The notes below the pieces were generated by a model that did not search any database, was not told the origin of the DNA, and saw only the letters and a program-made list of their open reading frames with translations. Position numbers and translations under genes: made by a program. This document shows, piece by piece, positions 9,676-20,446 of a stretch of DNA of 64,000 nucleotides. The stretch comes from Actinoplanes oryzae (GTDB lineage: Bacteria > Actinomycetota > Actinomycetes > Mycobacteriales > Micromonosporaceae): positions 1 to 64,000 of the forward strand of contig NZ_JAUQWH010000021.1 in assembly GCF_030757795.1 (NCBI RefSeq), read 5' to 3'. Position 1 is the first letter of the stretch. Every line of letters begins with the position of its first letter.

Positions 9676-9676
<1 letters not shown>
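9332..9676 (-). CDS. DUF779 protein, partner of the aldehyde dehydrogenase
   Basis: A 114-residue protein of the DUF779 family, which is regularly found beside ExaC-type aldehyde dehydrogenases. It has the family's Cys-rich GGCCDGSAPMC block and an EPISFWMSSAQYETW segment. Function is unknown; a role in redox or metal handling for the dehydrogenase is inference. Its ATG overlaps the TGA of the upstream dehydrogenase gene by one base (TGATG), which indicates translational coupling. The gene is short and intact, and its 3' end overlaps the convergent methyltransferase gene by 20 bases. Confidence 0.85.
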
Positions 9677-11169
<1,493 letters not shown>

Positions 11170-11180
11170 GCCGCCGGACG

Positions 11181-12578
11181 CTAGTTACGCGGACGTTGCA
11201 CAGACGTTGCAAGCCCGTACTCGCCGGCGAGGCGGGCGACCTTCCGACCGGTGATCCGGCGCACCGGTGAGCCCGGTGGCAGCGCCGACTGATAGGCCTC
11301 CCACATCTGCAGGTCGTCCGCGCCCCACGGCGAGTCGACCCAGGTCCGCAGCAGGTGCAGCGTCCCGTCCGCCAGAACCGCGGTGCGCAGCCGGGCGTCG
11401 ATCAGGTCGCGCAGCCTGGCCACCCCGGGCGCGTCCGAGGACGGCAGCAACGGCCCGGCGTACGCGTCGAGCGCCTCCGCCACGCGCCCCTCATCCAGCA
11501 GCCGCGTCACCGTCAGGAAGTCGGCATCCAGTCGTTGCCGGATCCGGTAGGGCCGCGAGTCCAGCAGGCCGGTCCCCAGAATCCGCCGCAGCCGGGACAG
11601 CTCCGCCCGGATCGTGACCGGATTCAGGTCGTCGGCATAAAGATCAAGGGCTAATTGCTCCCCCGTACGCCCGTCGGGGTGGGCCAGCAGCAGGCACAGC
11701 AGCTCGGAATGCCGCCGCCCCAGCCGCCGCCCGTCGAACAGCGCCTCGTCATGCCCGAGCATCGCCACCGCGGGCGCGCCGGGTGGCCGATGCGCCCCGA
11801 GGTACGCCTCGGCGGCCAGCGCGGTCGCCCGTACCAGCGCCAGGCTGTGCGGATGCGCCAGATGATCGCCGCCCGTCACGTCGATCGCCCCGAGCAGCCG
11901 CCCGCTCGCCGGATCGTGAATGGGCGCCGCCGCGCAGGTCCACCGCTGCACCCCGCGACTGAAGTGCTCCGTCGCGAAGATCTGCACCGAGTGATCCAGC
12001 GCCAGCGCCGTCCCGGGGGCGTTCGTCCCGGCATGCGCCTCGTCCCAGCGCGCCCCGGGCACGAAGTTCATCGCCTCGGCGCCCTTCCGCACGGCCGCGG
12101 CCCCCTCCACCCAGAGCAGCCGCCCGTGAGCGTCGCAGACCGCCATGAGATGCGCCCCGTCGTCGGCGAGCCCGCCCAGCAGATCCCGGAAGATCGGCAG
12201 CACCCCCGCCAGGGGATGCCGGGTCCGATAGTCCTCCAGCTGATCATCGGTGAGCTCGATCGGCGCCGTGCCGTCGGGATTCATCGCCGCGCCGGCCGAG
12301 CGGCGCCAGGAATCGACGACCACGGCTCGCACGCCGCCCGTCCCGCTGCGCGCCACCCGCCTCCCACCCTGGGTGGGAGGAAACCCGCCCTGGGTGGGAT
12401 GCCCCGCCCCGGGTGGGGTCCCGCCCCGGGGTGGGAGCGCCGGCAAGCCCCGATCGTCCTCCTCCGGCCCCTCGAGAGGCGACCCGCTCGCCAGGAACCG
12501 CTCGTACGCGCGGCCGATCTGCCCGATCCGCTCCGCGGGGTCGGAGCCGAGGTCGAGGGCGAGCCAGGGGTTGGACAT
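11181..12578 (-). CDS. GAF-domain transcriptional regulator of the aldehyde dehydrogenase cassette
   Basis: A 465-residue regulator. After an N-terminal helical segment come a DSWRRS motif (typical of AcoR-like proteins), a GAF ligand-sensing domain (about 100-255) and a C-terminal winged-helix-like region with [11 protein letters not shown] and [13 protein letters not shown]. There is no sigma-54 AAA domain. It lies 11 bases upstream of the exaC-like gene on the same strand, so it probably controls the cassette. Residues about 45-75 are a Gly/Pro-rich insertion encoded by short repeats of CCCTGGGTGGGA-like DNA. The ATG has a GGGAGGTG ribosome binding site. Confidence 0.82.
   Translation of the reverse strand: MSNPWLALDLGSDPAERIGQIGRAYERFLASGSPLEGPEEDDRGLPALPPRGGTPPGAGHPTQGGFPPTQGGRRVARSGTGGVRAVVVDSWRRSAGAAMNPDGTAPIELTDDQLEDYRTRHPLAGVLPIFRDLLGGLADDGAHLMAVCDAHGRLLWVEGAAAVRKGAEAMNFVPGARWDEAHAGTNAPGTALALDHSVQIFATEHFSRGVQRWTCAAAPIHDPASGRLLGAIDVTGGDHLAHPHSLALVRATALAAEAYLGAHRPPGAPAVAMLGHDEALFDGRRLGRRHSELLCLLLAHPDGRTGEQLALDLYADDLNPVTIRAELSRLRRILGTGLLDSRPYRIRQRLDADFLTVTRLLDEGRVAEALDAYAGPLLPSSDAPGVARLRDLIDARLRTAVLADGTLHLLRTWVDSPWGADDLQMWEAYQSALPPGSPVRRITGRKVARLAGEYGLATSVQRPRN
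12355..12442. repeat. Short CCC(T/C)GGGTGGGA repeats inside the GAF regulator gene
   Basis: Four or more imperfect copies of a roughly 20-base C/G palindrome-like unit (CACCCTGGGTGGGAGG and variants). They are in frame and encode the [18 protein letters not shown] insertion of the regulator. The unit is self-complementary, which favours slippage. Confidence 0.7.
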
Positions 12579-12699
12579 GGGGCACCTCCCAGACGCCTCA
12601 TCGTGACGCGGATCACGCCCTCAGACAACAGTCGGCGAGTTATCCACAGGCTGTGCTCAGCCGGGGCGCGGCGGACCCCGGCAGGCATAGGGTGAATCC

Positions 12700-14127
12700 G
12701 TGACAGCTTTCTATGTGGCCGGCACCCCGGCCAACGGTGACGACGAGGTGCTGGTGACGCACCCGTTCGACGGACGCACCGTCGGGCGCACGACGTGGGC
12801 GACCGAGGCGCAGGTCGAGACCGCGGTGGCCGCGGCGGCCGCCGTCGCCGCGGAGGCTGCCGCGCTGCCCGCCCACGTCCGGGCGGCGGCGCTCGACCAC
12901 GTCTCCCGCCGCATCGCCGAGCGCAGGCAGGAGATCGCCGAGCTGATCACGGCGGAGAACGGCAAGCCGCTCAAGTGGGCGCTGATCGAGGCCGACCGCG
13001 CGGTGTCGGTCTTCCGGTGGGCGGCGGAGGAGGCGCGGCGCTTCTCCGGCAGCCTGCAGCGGCTCGACACCGACCCGGGCGGCACGGGCCGCATCGCCGT
13101 GGTCAAGCGGGTGCCGCGCGGGCCGGTGCTGGGCATCGCGCCCTTCAACTTCCCGCTCAACCTGGTCGCCCACAAGGTCGCCCCGGCGCTCGCCGTGGGG
13201 GCGCCGATCGTGCTCAAGCCCGCCCCGGCCACCCCGCTGACCGCCCTGCTGCTCGGGTCGATCCTCGCGGAGACCGGCCTGCCGGAGGGCATCTTCTCCG
13301 TCCTGCCGGTGCCCAACGAGCGCGCCGAGGCCCTGGTCACCGATCCGCGTCTGCCCATCGTGTCCTTCACCGGCTCGGGGCCGGTCGGGGCTCAGATCCG
13401 GCGCGCGGCGCCCGACAAGCACGTGACGCTCGAGCTCGGTGGCAATGCGGCGGTGCTGGTCTGTGGCGACTACGGCAGCGAGCGGGATCTCGACTGGGCC
13501 GCGACCCGCATCGCGACCTTCAGCAACTATCAGGCCGGTCAGAGCTGCATCGCGGTCCAGCGCGTCTTCGTCCACGCGGGTCTCGACCTTCAGGAGCGGC
13601 TGGTCCGGGCGGTCGAGGCTCTGCGCACGGGCGACCCCACGGATCCGGGCGTCGACGTCGGCCCGATGATCAGCGAGGAGGCCGCCAAGCGGGTCGAGTC
13701 GTGGGTCGAGGAGGCGGTCGCGGCCGGGGCCACGGTCCTCGCCGGCGGCAAGCGCGACGGCGCCACCTATCCGCCCACGGTCCTGTCCGGAGTGCCCGCC
13801 GGCGCCAAGGTGACCACCGAGGAGGTGTTCGGGCCCGTGCTCGTGGTCTCCGAGGTGCCGAGCGACGAGGCCGGCTTCGCAGCGATCAACAACTCGGCGT
13901 ACGGGTTGCAGGCCGGCGTCTTCACCCACAACGTGCAGACGGCGTTCGCCGCCCACCGGCAGCTGGAGGTCGGCGGCGTGATCGTGGGCGACGTGCCGAG
14001 CTACCGGGCCGACCAGATGCCGTACGGCGGGCAGAAGGGCAGCGGTGTGGGGCGCGAGGGCGTGGCCAGCGCGATGGAGGACTACACGGAGCCGCGTGTG
14101 ATGGTGCTGACGGGAGTGGAGCTCTGA
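12700..14127 (+). CDS. Aldehyde dehydrogenase family protein (GAPN/phosphonoacetaldehyde-like clade)
   Basis: An NAD(P)-dependent aldehyde oxidoreductase of 475 residues. It shows IAPFNFPLN (146-154), the general base E245 in LELGG and catalytic C283 in the NYQAGQSCIAVQR block, a form common in GAPN, lactaldehyde and phosphonoacetaldehyde dehydrogenases. The substrate is not known. The GTG start lies 6 bases after a TAGGGT box (12688-12693), suggesting a leaderless mRNA. It is divergent from the GAF regulator and followed after 2 bases by the endonuclease V gene. Confidence 0.88.
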   Translation: MTAFYVAGTPANGDDEVLVTHPFDGRTVGRTTWATEAQVETAVAAAAAVAAEAAALPAHVRAAALDHVSRRIAERRQEIAELITAENGKPLKWALIEADRAVSVFRWAAEEARRFSGSLQRLDTDPGGTGRIAVVKRVPRGPVLGIAPFNFPLNLVAHKVAPALAVGAPIVLKPAPATPLTALLLGSILAETGLPEGIFSVLPVPNERAEALVTDPRLPIVSFTGSGPVGAQIRRAAPDKHVTLELGGNAAVLVCGDYGSERDLDWAATRIATFSNYQAGQSCIAVQRVFVHAGLDLQERLVRAVEALRTGDPTDPGVDVGPMISEEAAKRVESWVEEAVAAGATVLAGGKRDGATYPPTVLSGVPAGAKVTTEEVFGPVLVVSEVPSDEAGFAAINNSAYGLQAGVFTHNVQTAFAAHRQLEVGGVIVGDVPSYRADQMPYGGQKGSGVGREGVASAMEDYTEPRVMVLTGVEL

Positions 14128-14129
14128 CG

Positions 14130-14875
14130 ATGCCTTTCACCACGGGTGCGGCTGACGAACCCGCCGTCGCGCCCGGCCGGCCTGGGACGTCGACGCGGCC
14201 CGGGTGGCCACGGACGGTGCCTCCGGCCGGGTGGCCGCGGACCGAGGACGAGGCGCTCGCGGAGCAGGACAGGCTGCGGGGGCGGTTCGTGCGCGGCGCG
14301 GGTCCCGGGCGGGTCGCCACGGTGGCCGGGCTCGATGTGGCCTATCACGAGGACGGCGAGCGGCTGGCGGCTGCCGTCGTGGTGCTCGACGCGGCGGACC
14401 TGACGGTCAGGGACAGTGTCGTGGTGCGGGGGACGGCGGCTTTTCCGTACGTGCCGGGGCTGTTCGCCTTTCGGGAGATCCCGGCGCTGCTCGAGGCGCT
14501 CGACCGGCTCACCGTGCGGCCCGACGTGCTGGTCTGCGACGGGCACGGGCTCGCCCACCCGCGACGGTTCGGGCTGGCGTGCCATCTCGGGGTGCTCAGC
14601 GGGCTGCCCGCGTACGGGGTGGGGAAGACGCCCTTGATCGGCACCTGGGAGCCGCCGGGCCCGGCCCGCGGCGCGAGGTCGGACCTGGTGGACGGGGTGA
14701 GGTCGTCGGGTCGGTGCTGCGGACGCAGGACGGGGTGAAGCCGGTGTTCGTCTCCGCCGGCCACCGGACGGATCTTGACGCGGCGTGCGACCTGACGCTG
14801 CGGCTCGCCCCTCGGTACCGATTGCCTGAAACGACACGCTTGGCCGATCGTGCGTGCCGTGACGGTCTTCTGTAA
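14130..14875 (+). pseudogene. nfi: Endonuclease V, frameshifted (deaminated-DNA repair)
   Basis: Endonuclease V nicks DNA near hypoxanthine. The N-terminal part reads in one frame ([10 protein letters not shown] with catalytic Asp, then [23 protein letters not shown] and GVGKTPLIG) up to about 14690. That frame stops at 14738. The C-terminal block ([18 protein letters not shown] to [18 protein letters not shown]) continues in the next frame to a TAA at 14875. The break falls at GACGGGGTGAGG, where one extra G would restore DGGEVV. It is either a real inactivating deletion or a homopolymer sequencing error. Confidence 0.85.
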
Positions 14876-14970
14876 CCGCACCGAGACGGTGGTGGCATCG
14901 GTTTGACGCCTTCTGTCTGCTGACGCTCCGTTAGTCTCTGCGGGACGGAAACTCGGCCGAGGAGCATGCG

Positions 14971-16350
14971 TTGACTGACCTGTCCCAGCTCGTGAAGGCG
15001 TATGACGTGCGGGGCGTCGTGCCCGACCAGCTGAACGAGACCGTGGCGCGGGCCCTGGGTGTCGCCTTCGTGGAGATGCTCCGGGAGACCGGCGACACCG
15101 CGGAGAAGATCGTCATCGCCCACGACATGCGCGAGAGCGGCCCGGGTCTCGCCGCTGCGTTCGCCCGTGGCGCCAACGCCGCCGGTGCCGCGGTCACCCA
15201 CATCGGGCTGGCCTCGACCGACCAGCTCTACTACGCCTCCGGCGTGCTGCAGCTGCCCGGCGCCATGTTCACCGCCAGCCACAACCCGGCGCAGTACAAC
15301 GGGATCAAGCTCTGCCGCGCGGGCGCGAAGCCGGTCGGCCAGGACAGCGGGCTCGTCATCGTCCGCACCCGGGCCGAGCAGCTGCTGGGCGACCTGGACG
15401 CCATCGCCGACATGCCGCCGAACGTGGAGCACATCAGCCTGCTCGGTGGCTACGCCGAGCACCTGCGCTCGCTGGTCGACCTCTCGGGCATCCGCCCGCT
15501 CAAGGTCGTCGTGGACGCCGGCAACGGCATGGGCGGCTACACCGTGCCGGCCGTGCTCGGCGACCAGCTGCTCCCGGCGCTGCCGCTGGAGATCGTCCCG
15601 ATGTACTTCGAGCTGGACGGCTCCTTCCCCAACCACGAGGCGAACCCGCTCGACCCGGCCAACCTCGTCGACCTGCAGGCGGCCGTCCGCGAGCACGGCG
15701 CCGACATCGGGCTGGCCTTCGACGGCGACGCCGACCGGTGCTTCGTGGTCGACGAGAACGGCGACCCCGTCTCCCCGTCCGCGATCACGGCGCTGGTGGC
15801 CAAGCGGGAGCTGGCGAAGGCCCCGGGTGCGGCGGTGATCCACAACCTGATCACCTCGGCGGCCGTGCCGGAGATCATCGCCGAGAGCGGCGGCGAGCCG
15901 ATCCGCAGCCGGGTGGGGCACTCGTTCATCAAGGCCGAGATGGCCCGGACCAACGCGATCTTCGGCGGCGAGCACTCGGCGCACTACTACTTCCGCGACT
16001 TCTGGTTCGCCGACACCGGCATGCTCGCCGCGATGCACGTGCTGGCCGCGCTGGGCGGGCAGGGCGAGCCGCTGTCGGCCTTCGCCGCCGAGTACGAGCG
16101 GTACAGCGCCTCGGGTGAGATCAACTCCACCGTCCCGGACGCCGCCGCCAAGATCGCAGAGGTCAGGGCCGCGTTCCCGGACGCGGAGTTCGACCACCTC
16201 GACGGCATGACCGTGAAGCTGGGCGACGGCTCCTGGTTCAACCTGCGCGCCTCGAACACCGAGCCGCTGCTGCGGCTCAACGTCGAGGCGCCGAAGCCCG
16301 ACCGGATGGCGGCGCTGCGCGACGAGGTGCTGTCTCTCGTACGCGGTTAG
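14971..16350 (+). CDS. pmmA: Phosphomannomutase/phosphoglucomutase
   Basis: Interconverts mannose-6-phosphate and mannose-1-phosphate for GDP-mannose and so for mannosylated lipids and glycoproteins. It has 459 residues. The phosphoserine loop TASHNPAQYNGIK holds S103, the Mg2+ loop DGDADR is at 251-256, and the sugar-binding GEHSAHYYF and C-terminal RASNTEPLLR motifs are present. The start is TTG at 14971 after a GAGGAG-like ribosome binding site; an ATG five bases upstream is immediately closed by a stop. It is first in a run with the Trm112, SIS, CDF and manA genes. Confidence 0.94.
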   Translation: MTDLSQLVKAYDVRGVVPDQLNETVARALGVAFVEMLRETGDTAEKIVIAHDMRESGPGLAAAFARGANAAGAAVTHIGLASTDQLYYASGVLQLPGAMFTASHNPAQYNGIKLCRAGAKPVGQDSGLVIVRTRAEQLLGDLDAIADMPPNVEHISLLGGYAEHLRSLVDLSGIRPLKVVVDAGNGMGGYTVPAVLGDQLLPALPLEIVPMYFELDGSFPNHEANPLDPANLVDLQAAVREHGADIGLAFDGDADRCFVVDENGDPVSPSAITALVAKRELAKAPGAAVIHNLITSAAVPEIIAESGGEPIRSRVGHSFIKAEMARTNAIFGGEHSAHYYFRDFWFADTGMLAAMHVLAALGGQGEPLSAFAAEYERYSASGEINSTVPDAAAKIAEVRAAFPDAEFDHLDGMTVKLGDGSWFNLRASNTEPLLRLNVEAPKPDRMAALRDEVLSLVRG

Positions 16351-16408
16351 GATCACCTGGTTCCTGGGGAAGTCAATCCCCACAGATCCGTACCGCGAAG
16401 GAGCCCAG

Positions 16409-16609
16409 GTGGCCCTCGACCCGCAGTTGCTGGACATCCTGGCATGCCCGGACACCCATCACGCCCCGCTCGGGTACGACGCCGGTGAGCAGACCCTGAC
16501 CTGCACCGAGTGCGGCCGGGTCTTCGAGGTGCGCGACGACATCCCGGTGCTGCTGCTGGACGAGGCCCGGCCCGGCACCGGCCCTGGCACGCACAGTGAG
16601 GTGGCCTGA
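16409..16609 (+). CDS. Trm112-family zinc-ribbon protein
   Basis: A 66-residue protein with the LDPQLLDILACP start and IPVLLLDEA end of the Trm112/YcaR family, which act as small partners of methyltransferases or glycan enzymes. The first Cys pair is reduced: CPDT has one Cys (C13), while the second pair C32/C35 is intact, so zinc binding may be altered. GTG start with an AAGGAG ribosome binding site. It is followed by the SIS gene after one base, so the two are co-translated. Confidence 0.85.
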   Translation: MALDPQLLDILACPDTHHAPLGYDAGEQTLTCTECGRVFEVRDDIPVLLLDEARPGTGPGTHSEVA

Positions 16610-16610
16610 C

Positions 16611-17831
16611 ATGGCAAGCCCCGACGACGGGACGGCGGGCCTCAGCGGGCGCCGCGTCGCCGACGAGTCCCTGCTCGCCGACGAGAAGGAGATGCTGGCG
16701 AACGACCCGGGCGGCATGCTGCGCGCCACGGCGTCCGCCGGTGCCCAGGTACGCGAGGCTGCGTCGCTGGCCGCCGAGGCCGACCTGACGAGCCTGGCCG
16801 ACGAGGGCCGCCCCCGTGCGGTCGTGGTCGCCGGCATCGGCACCGCCGGGCTCACCGGCAACATCCTGTCCACGGTCGCGGGCCCCCGCTGCCCGGTTCC
16901 CGTGATCGGGCACCGCAGCGCGGGCATCCCCGGCTGGGTGGGTGCCGCCGACGTGGTGATCGCCGTGTCCGCGTCCGGCCGCAGCCCCGAGGCGCTCGCC
17001 GCCGCGGACGCCGCCACCCGGCGCGGGGCCCGGCTCGTGGCCATCGGCCGCCCCGACTCCGAGCTGCAGTCGATGGCCGAGCGGGCCCGGGCGCCGTTCA
17101 TCCCGGTGCCCCGGCGGGCGCCGGCCCGGGCCACCCTGTGGGGCCTGGCCGTCCCGGTGCTACTCGCCGGTCGCGCGCTCGGCCTGGTGAAGGTCAACGA
17201 GGCCGACTTCGCCGAGACCGCCACCCGCCTGGACGCCGACGCCGAGCGCTGCCGCCCGGCCGCCGAGTCGTTCGTCAACCCGGCCAAGTCGCTCGCCCTC
17301 GACATCGCGGGCTCGGTCCCGATCGTGTGGGGCTCGTCGCCGCTGGCCACGGTCGCGGCCCGGCGCTTCGCCGACACGCTCGCCGCCAACGCCCGCTACC
17401 CGGTGATGGCCGGTGCGCTGGGCGAGGCCGGCCGCGGCCGCGTCGGCCTGCTCGACGGCCCGTTCGGCGGCCTGGCCGAGACGTCCCGCGACATCTTCGC
17501 CGACCCGGAGGACGAGGAGGCCACCACCCGGCTGCGCCTCGTCGTGTTCCGCGACGGCGGTCTCAACCCGGAGGACGACGCGGACGAGCCGGTCGCCGTC
17601 GAGGAGCGCCGGGCGGAGGCCGTCCAGGTCCTCGCCGAGCGCCGCGGCGTGCGCTGCGACGTGCTCACCGCCGAGGGCGGATCCGCGCTGGAGCGGCTCG
17701 CGTCGCTCACCGCGGTGCCCGACTTCGCGTCGATCTACCTGGCCCTCGCGCACGGCCTCGACCCCATGGCCGTGCCCGCCATCAACGAGATGAAGGAACT
17801 GAGCAATCCCATGCCGGAGACCCTGCAGTGA
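16611..17831 (+). CDS. SIS-domain protein, phosphosugar isomerase-like
   Basis: A 406-residue homologue of the mycobacterial protein between manB and manA. It has a sugar isomerase (SIS) fold with VVVAGIGTAGLTGN near residue 67 and VIAVSASGRSPEA near 120. It resembles bifunctional phosphoglucose/phosphomannose isomerases, and its place between pmmA and manA fits a role in mannose-phosphate metabolism, but activity is not established. The ATG at 16611 lies one base after the Trm112 stop. Its TGA overlaps the next GTG by four bases. Confidence 0.82.
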   Translation: MASPDDGTAGLSGRRVADESLLADEKEMLANDPGGMLRATASAGAQVREAASLAAEADLTSLADEGRPRAVVVAGIGTAGLTGNILSTVAGPRCPVPVIGHRSAGIPGWVGAADVVIAVSASGRSPEALAAADAATRRGARLVAIGRPDSELQSMAERARAPFIPVPRRAPARATLWGLAVPVLLAGRALGLVKVNEADFAETATRLDADAERCRPAAESFVNPAKSLALDIAGSVPIVWGSSPLATVAARRFADTLAANARYPVMAGALGEAGRGRVGLLDGPFGGLAETSRDIFADPEDEEATTRLRLVVFRDGGLNPEDDADEPVAVEERRAEAVQVLAERRGVRCDVLTAEGGSALERLASLTAVPDFASIYLALAHGLDPMAVPAINEMKELSNPMPETLQ

Positions 17832-18790
17832 GTGCTGAAGGCGGCACCAAGGCGATCATCGCGGCGCTGTCCGCGAACCTCGGCATCGCCCTCACCAAGT
17901 TCATCGCGTTCCTGCTCACCGGCAGCTCGTCCATGCTGGCCGAGTCGATCCACTCGGTCGCCGACTCCGGCAACCAGGGCCTGCTGCTGCTGGGCGGCAA
18001 GCGCTCCCGGCGCAGGCCCACCCGCGAGCACCCCTTCGGGTACGGGCGGGAGCGCTACATCTACGCGTTCATCGTCGCGATCGTGCTGTTCAGCGTGGGT
18101 GGCCTCTTCGCGCTCTACGAGGGCTGGCACAAGATCCAGCACCCCGAGCCGATCGAGAGCTGGCAGTGGGTGCCCGTCGCGGTGCTGGTGGTTTCCATCG
18201 GCCTGGAGGGCTATTCCTTCCGGACGGCGATCAAGGAGTCCAACCACACCCGCGGCAAGATCGGCTGGGTCGACTACGTGCGCCGGGCCAAGGCGCCCGA
18301 GCTGCCCGTGGTGCTCCTGGAGGACGCCGGTGCGCTGACCGGCCTGGTCTTCGCGCTCTTCGGTGTGGGCCTGACGCTGATCACCGGCAACGGCATCTGG
18401 GACGGCATCGGCACGCTCTTCATCGGCGCGCTGCTCGTGGTCATCGCGGCCGTGCTGGCCATCGAGACCAAGAGCCTGCTGCTCGGCGAGGGCGCCAATC
18501 CGGAGGACATCACCAAGCTGCAGAAGGCCATCACGGCCGGCCCGGGCGTCGAGCGGGTCATCCACATGAAGACGCTCTACCTCGGCCCCGAGGAGCTGCT
18601 CGTCGCGGCGAAGATCGCGGTCCCGCCGACGGAGAGCGCCGAAGAGGTCGCCCGGCACATCAACGAGACCGAGCAGCGCATCCGGGCGGCCCTGCCGATC
18701 GCCCGCGTGATCTACCTCGAGCCGGACATCTACAGTCCGCAGCTGGCCGCCGCCGCGAAGGAAGAGGCCGCTGCCGAACCGGCGCACTGA
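17828..18790 (+). CDS. Cation diffusion facilitator family transporter
   Basis: A 320-residue inner-membrane exporter of divalent metals (Zn, Fe, Co or Mn; not distinguishable here). It has about six transmembrane helices, the CDF metal-site blocks ESIHSVADSGNQ and LLEDAGALTG, the conserved HPFGYGRERY loop and a cytoplasmic C-terminal domain (from about 215). The GTG start at 17828 overlaps the SIS stop (GTGA), so the pmmA-to-CDF genes are a tightly packed operon. Confidence 0.88.
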   Translation: MSAEGGTKAIIAALSANLGIALTKFIAFLLTGSSSMLAESIHSVADSGNQGLLLLGGKRSRRRPTREHPFGYGRERYIYAFIVAIVLFSVGGLFALYEGWHKIQHPEPIESWQWVPVAVLVVSIGLEGYSFRTAIKESNHTRGKIGWVDYVRRAKAPELPVVLLEDAGALTGLVFALFGVGLTLITGNGIWDGIGTLFIGALLVVIAAVLAIETKSLLLGEGANPEDITKLQKAITAGPGVERVIHMKTLYLGPEELLVAAKIAVPPTESAEEVARHINETEQRIRAALPIARVIYLEPDIYSPQLAAAAKEEAAAEPAH

Positions 18791-18800
18791 CGCACTTCCG

Positions 18801-18829
18801 GGACCCGCGAGTCACGTGCTCGCGGGTCC
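18801..18829 (+). terminator. Hairpin terminator after the CDF gene
   Basis: GGACCCGCGAG (18801-18811) pairs perfectly with CTCGCGGGTCC (18819-18829) around a 7-base loop. It lies between the CDF stop and the manA ribosome binding site, so it may only attenuate read-through into manA. Confidence 0.7.
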
Positions 18830-18861
18830 TTCCATGTCCAGACGTTTAAGGAGGCGGCCCC

Positions 18862-20016
18862 GTGGCTGCTGTTCTTCCGCTGACCGGCGTGATCCGCCCG
18901 TACGCGTGGGGCTCACGCACCGCCCTGGCCGAGCTGCAGGGTCGCCCGGCCCCGACCGAGGAGCCCGAGGCCGAGCTGTGGCTGGGCGCGCATCCCGGTG
19001 ACCCGTCCACGGTCCCGGGCGACGCGGGCCCGGTGACCCTGAACACGTTGATCGAGCAGGACCCCGCGGGGCAGCTCGGTGCCGAGGTGGCCGCCGAGTT
19101 CGGGACGCGGTTGCCGTACCTCATGAAGGTCCTGGCAGCCGGAGCCCCGCTCTCGCTGCAGGCGCACCCGGACGCCGAGTACGCGAAGCGTGCCTTCGCC
19201 GCGCAGGAGGCCGACCCGGCGGCGCCCAGGAACTACACCGACGCGTTCCACAAGCCGGAGATGCTCGTGGCGCTGACGCCCTTCGAGGCGCTGTGCGGCT
19301 TCCGGGACCCGCACGCGGCGGCCGACGAGCTCGCCACCCTGGGCATCGACCGCCTCGGCCCGGTCGTCGATGCGCTGCGCAAGGGCGTCGACGGGCTCGC
19401 CTTCGCGGTGCGCACGCTGCTCGAATGGCCGGCGGACGACCGCGCCGCCCTGATCGCCGAGGCCGCGGGCGCGCCGCTGGTCGCCCGGCTCGCGGAGAGC
19501 TATCCGGCGGACCCGGGCGTGCTGGTCGCGCTGCTGCTCAACCTCGTCCGGCTGGAGCCGGGCCAGGCGATCTGGATGCCGGCGGGAAACCTCCACGCCT
19601 ACCTCAGCGGTACGGGCGTCGAGATCATGGCCGCGAGCGACAACGTGCTGCGCGGGGGGCTGACGCCGAAGCGCGTGGACGTGGACGAGTTGCTGCGCGT
19701 GCTCCGCTTCGAGGTGCTCGAGGAGCCGATCCTGCCGGCGACCGAGGTGTCTCCCGGGGTGGTGACGTGGCGGGTTCCCGTACGGGAGTTCGCGCTGTAC
19801 CGGATGACGCTGACCCCGGCCACGCCGCCGCAGCGCCTGCCTGTCGACGGGCCGCGGATCGTGCTGGGCGTCGCGGGGGACACGTTCGTGGCGGAGGCCG
19901 TCGACGGGACGCCGGTGGAGCTGACTCCGGGGACTGCGGCGTACATCCCCGCGGCGACCGGGGCGGCGACGGCGGCGGGCGTGGGCGAGCTGTTCGTGGC
20001 GGCCCCGGCAAACTGA
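18862..20016 (+). CDS. manA: Mannose-6-phosphate isomerase, class I
   Basis: A zinc enzyme that interconverts fructose-6-phosphate and mannose-6-phosphate, feeding pmmA. It has 384 residues. Zn-ligand and active-site blocks are visible: SLQAHPDAEYAKRAF near residue 95, the WMPAGNLHAYLSGTGVEIMAASDNVLRGG cupin segment near 235-260 and TPKRVDVDELL. The GTG start follows a clear AAGGAGG ribosome binding site. It is the last gene of the mannose cluster and closely follows the CDF transporter. Confidence 0.93.
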   Translation: MAAVLPLTGVIRPYAWGSRTALAELQGRPAPTEEPEAELWLGAHPGDPSTVPGDAGPVTLNTLIEQDPAGQLGAEVAAEFGTRLPYLMKVLAAGAPLSLQAHPDAEYAKRAFAAQEADPAAPRNYTDAFHKPEMLVALTPFEALCGFRDPHAAADELATLGIDRLGPVVDALRKGVDGLAFAVRTLLEWPADDRAALIAEAAGAPLVARLAESYPADPGVLVALLLNLVRLEPGQAIWMPAGNLHAYLSGTGVEIMAASDNVLRGGLTPKRVDVDELLRVLRFEVLEEPILPATEVSPGVVTWRVPVREFALYRMTLTPATPPQRLPVDGPRIVLGVAGDTFVAEAVDGTPVELTPGTAAYIPAATGAATAAGVGELFVAAPAN

Positions 20017-20040
20017 CTTTTCCGACTTTTCCGGATTTGC

Positions 20041-20303
20041 TTGACATGGGCTGTGCGGAGTGTGAATCTATAACCACGCAGCGTCACTGGTGATCGGGGG
20101 GTCCCACGACGCGCGCGGTACCAAACCGGGGGGATGAACGGGGCGGCGGGTCTTCGGGCCTGTCGCCTCGTTCGCTTTCCCGGGACTTTTCGCGTCTGTC
20201 GCCCAGTGGCGCCCGGGTCGTCGCCGGAAGCGGGTGTGGCCAGGCGTTCCGCCCGTGACATGGAAAAGCGAACCGGTGGTTGCCGCCATCCGGTTCGCTT
20301 TCC
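20041..20303 (+). ncRNA. Candidate structured leader or small RNA ending in a hairpin
   Basis: The 454-base gap 20017-20470 holds no credible ORF. It begins with TTGACA (20041-20046) and a TATAAC-like box about 22 bases on. A G/C-rich, fold-prone stretch follows (GGCGGGTC-TTCG-GGCC around 20143-20165). A strong 12-bp stem closes it: AAAGCGAACCGG (20265-20276) with CCGGTTCGCTTT (20290-20301). This could be a short RNA or a riboswitch-like leader for the XRE gene. No known family is recognised. Confidence 0.35.
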
Positions 20304-20411
20304 GACATCCGCGCCCCGCCCCCGCAGGCGAAGCGCAGGTGGTGCCTGGTCTCCCGCCCGGCGACCCGCACCAAGTCGTACCTCCTATCCCATTAGCACA
20401 TGGTCAGGGCG

Positions 20412-20446
20412 GATCTGCAAGTGCAGATCGTGGTCTGCAAGTTGCA
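20412..20446 (+). promoter_or_regulatory. Palindromic operator and promoter of the XRE gene
   Basis: A perfect 18-base palindrome, GATCTGCAAGTGCAGATC (20412-20429), is followed 3 bases later by a degenerate second copy, TCTGCAAGTTGCAC (20433-20446). The second copy includes the TTGCAC -35 element. TACGGT (20459-20464) is the -10 box, 6 bases before the GTG. The layout fits repression by the adjacent XRE protein. Confidence 0.6.

Noticed and set aside
20041..20303. c-di-AMP (ydaO) riboswitch
   Set aside because: Some G-rich and GAAC-like strings are reminiscent, but the conserved core could not be aligned and the downstream gene is a regulator, not a wall hydrolase.
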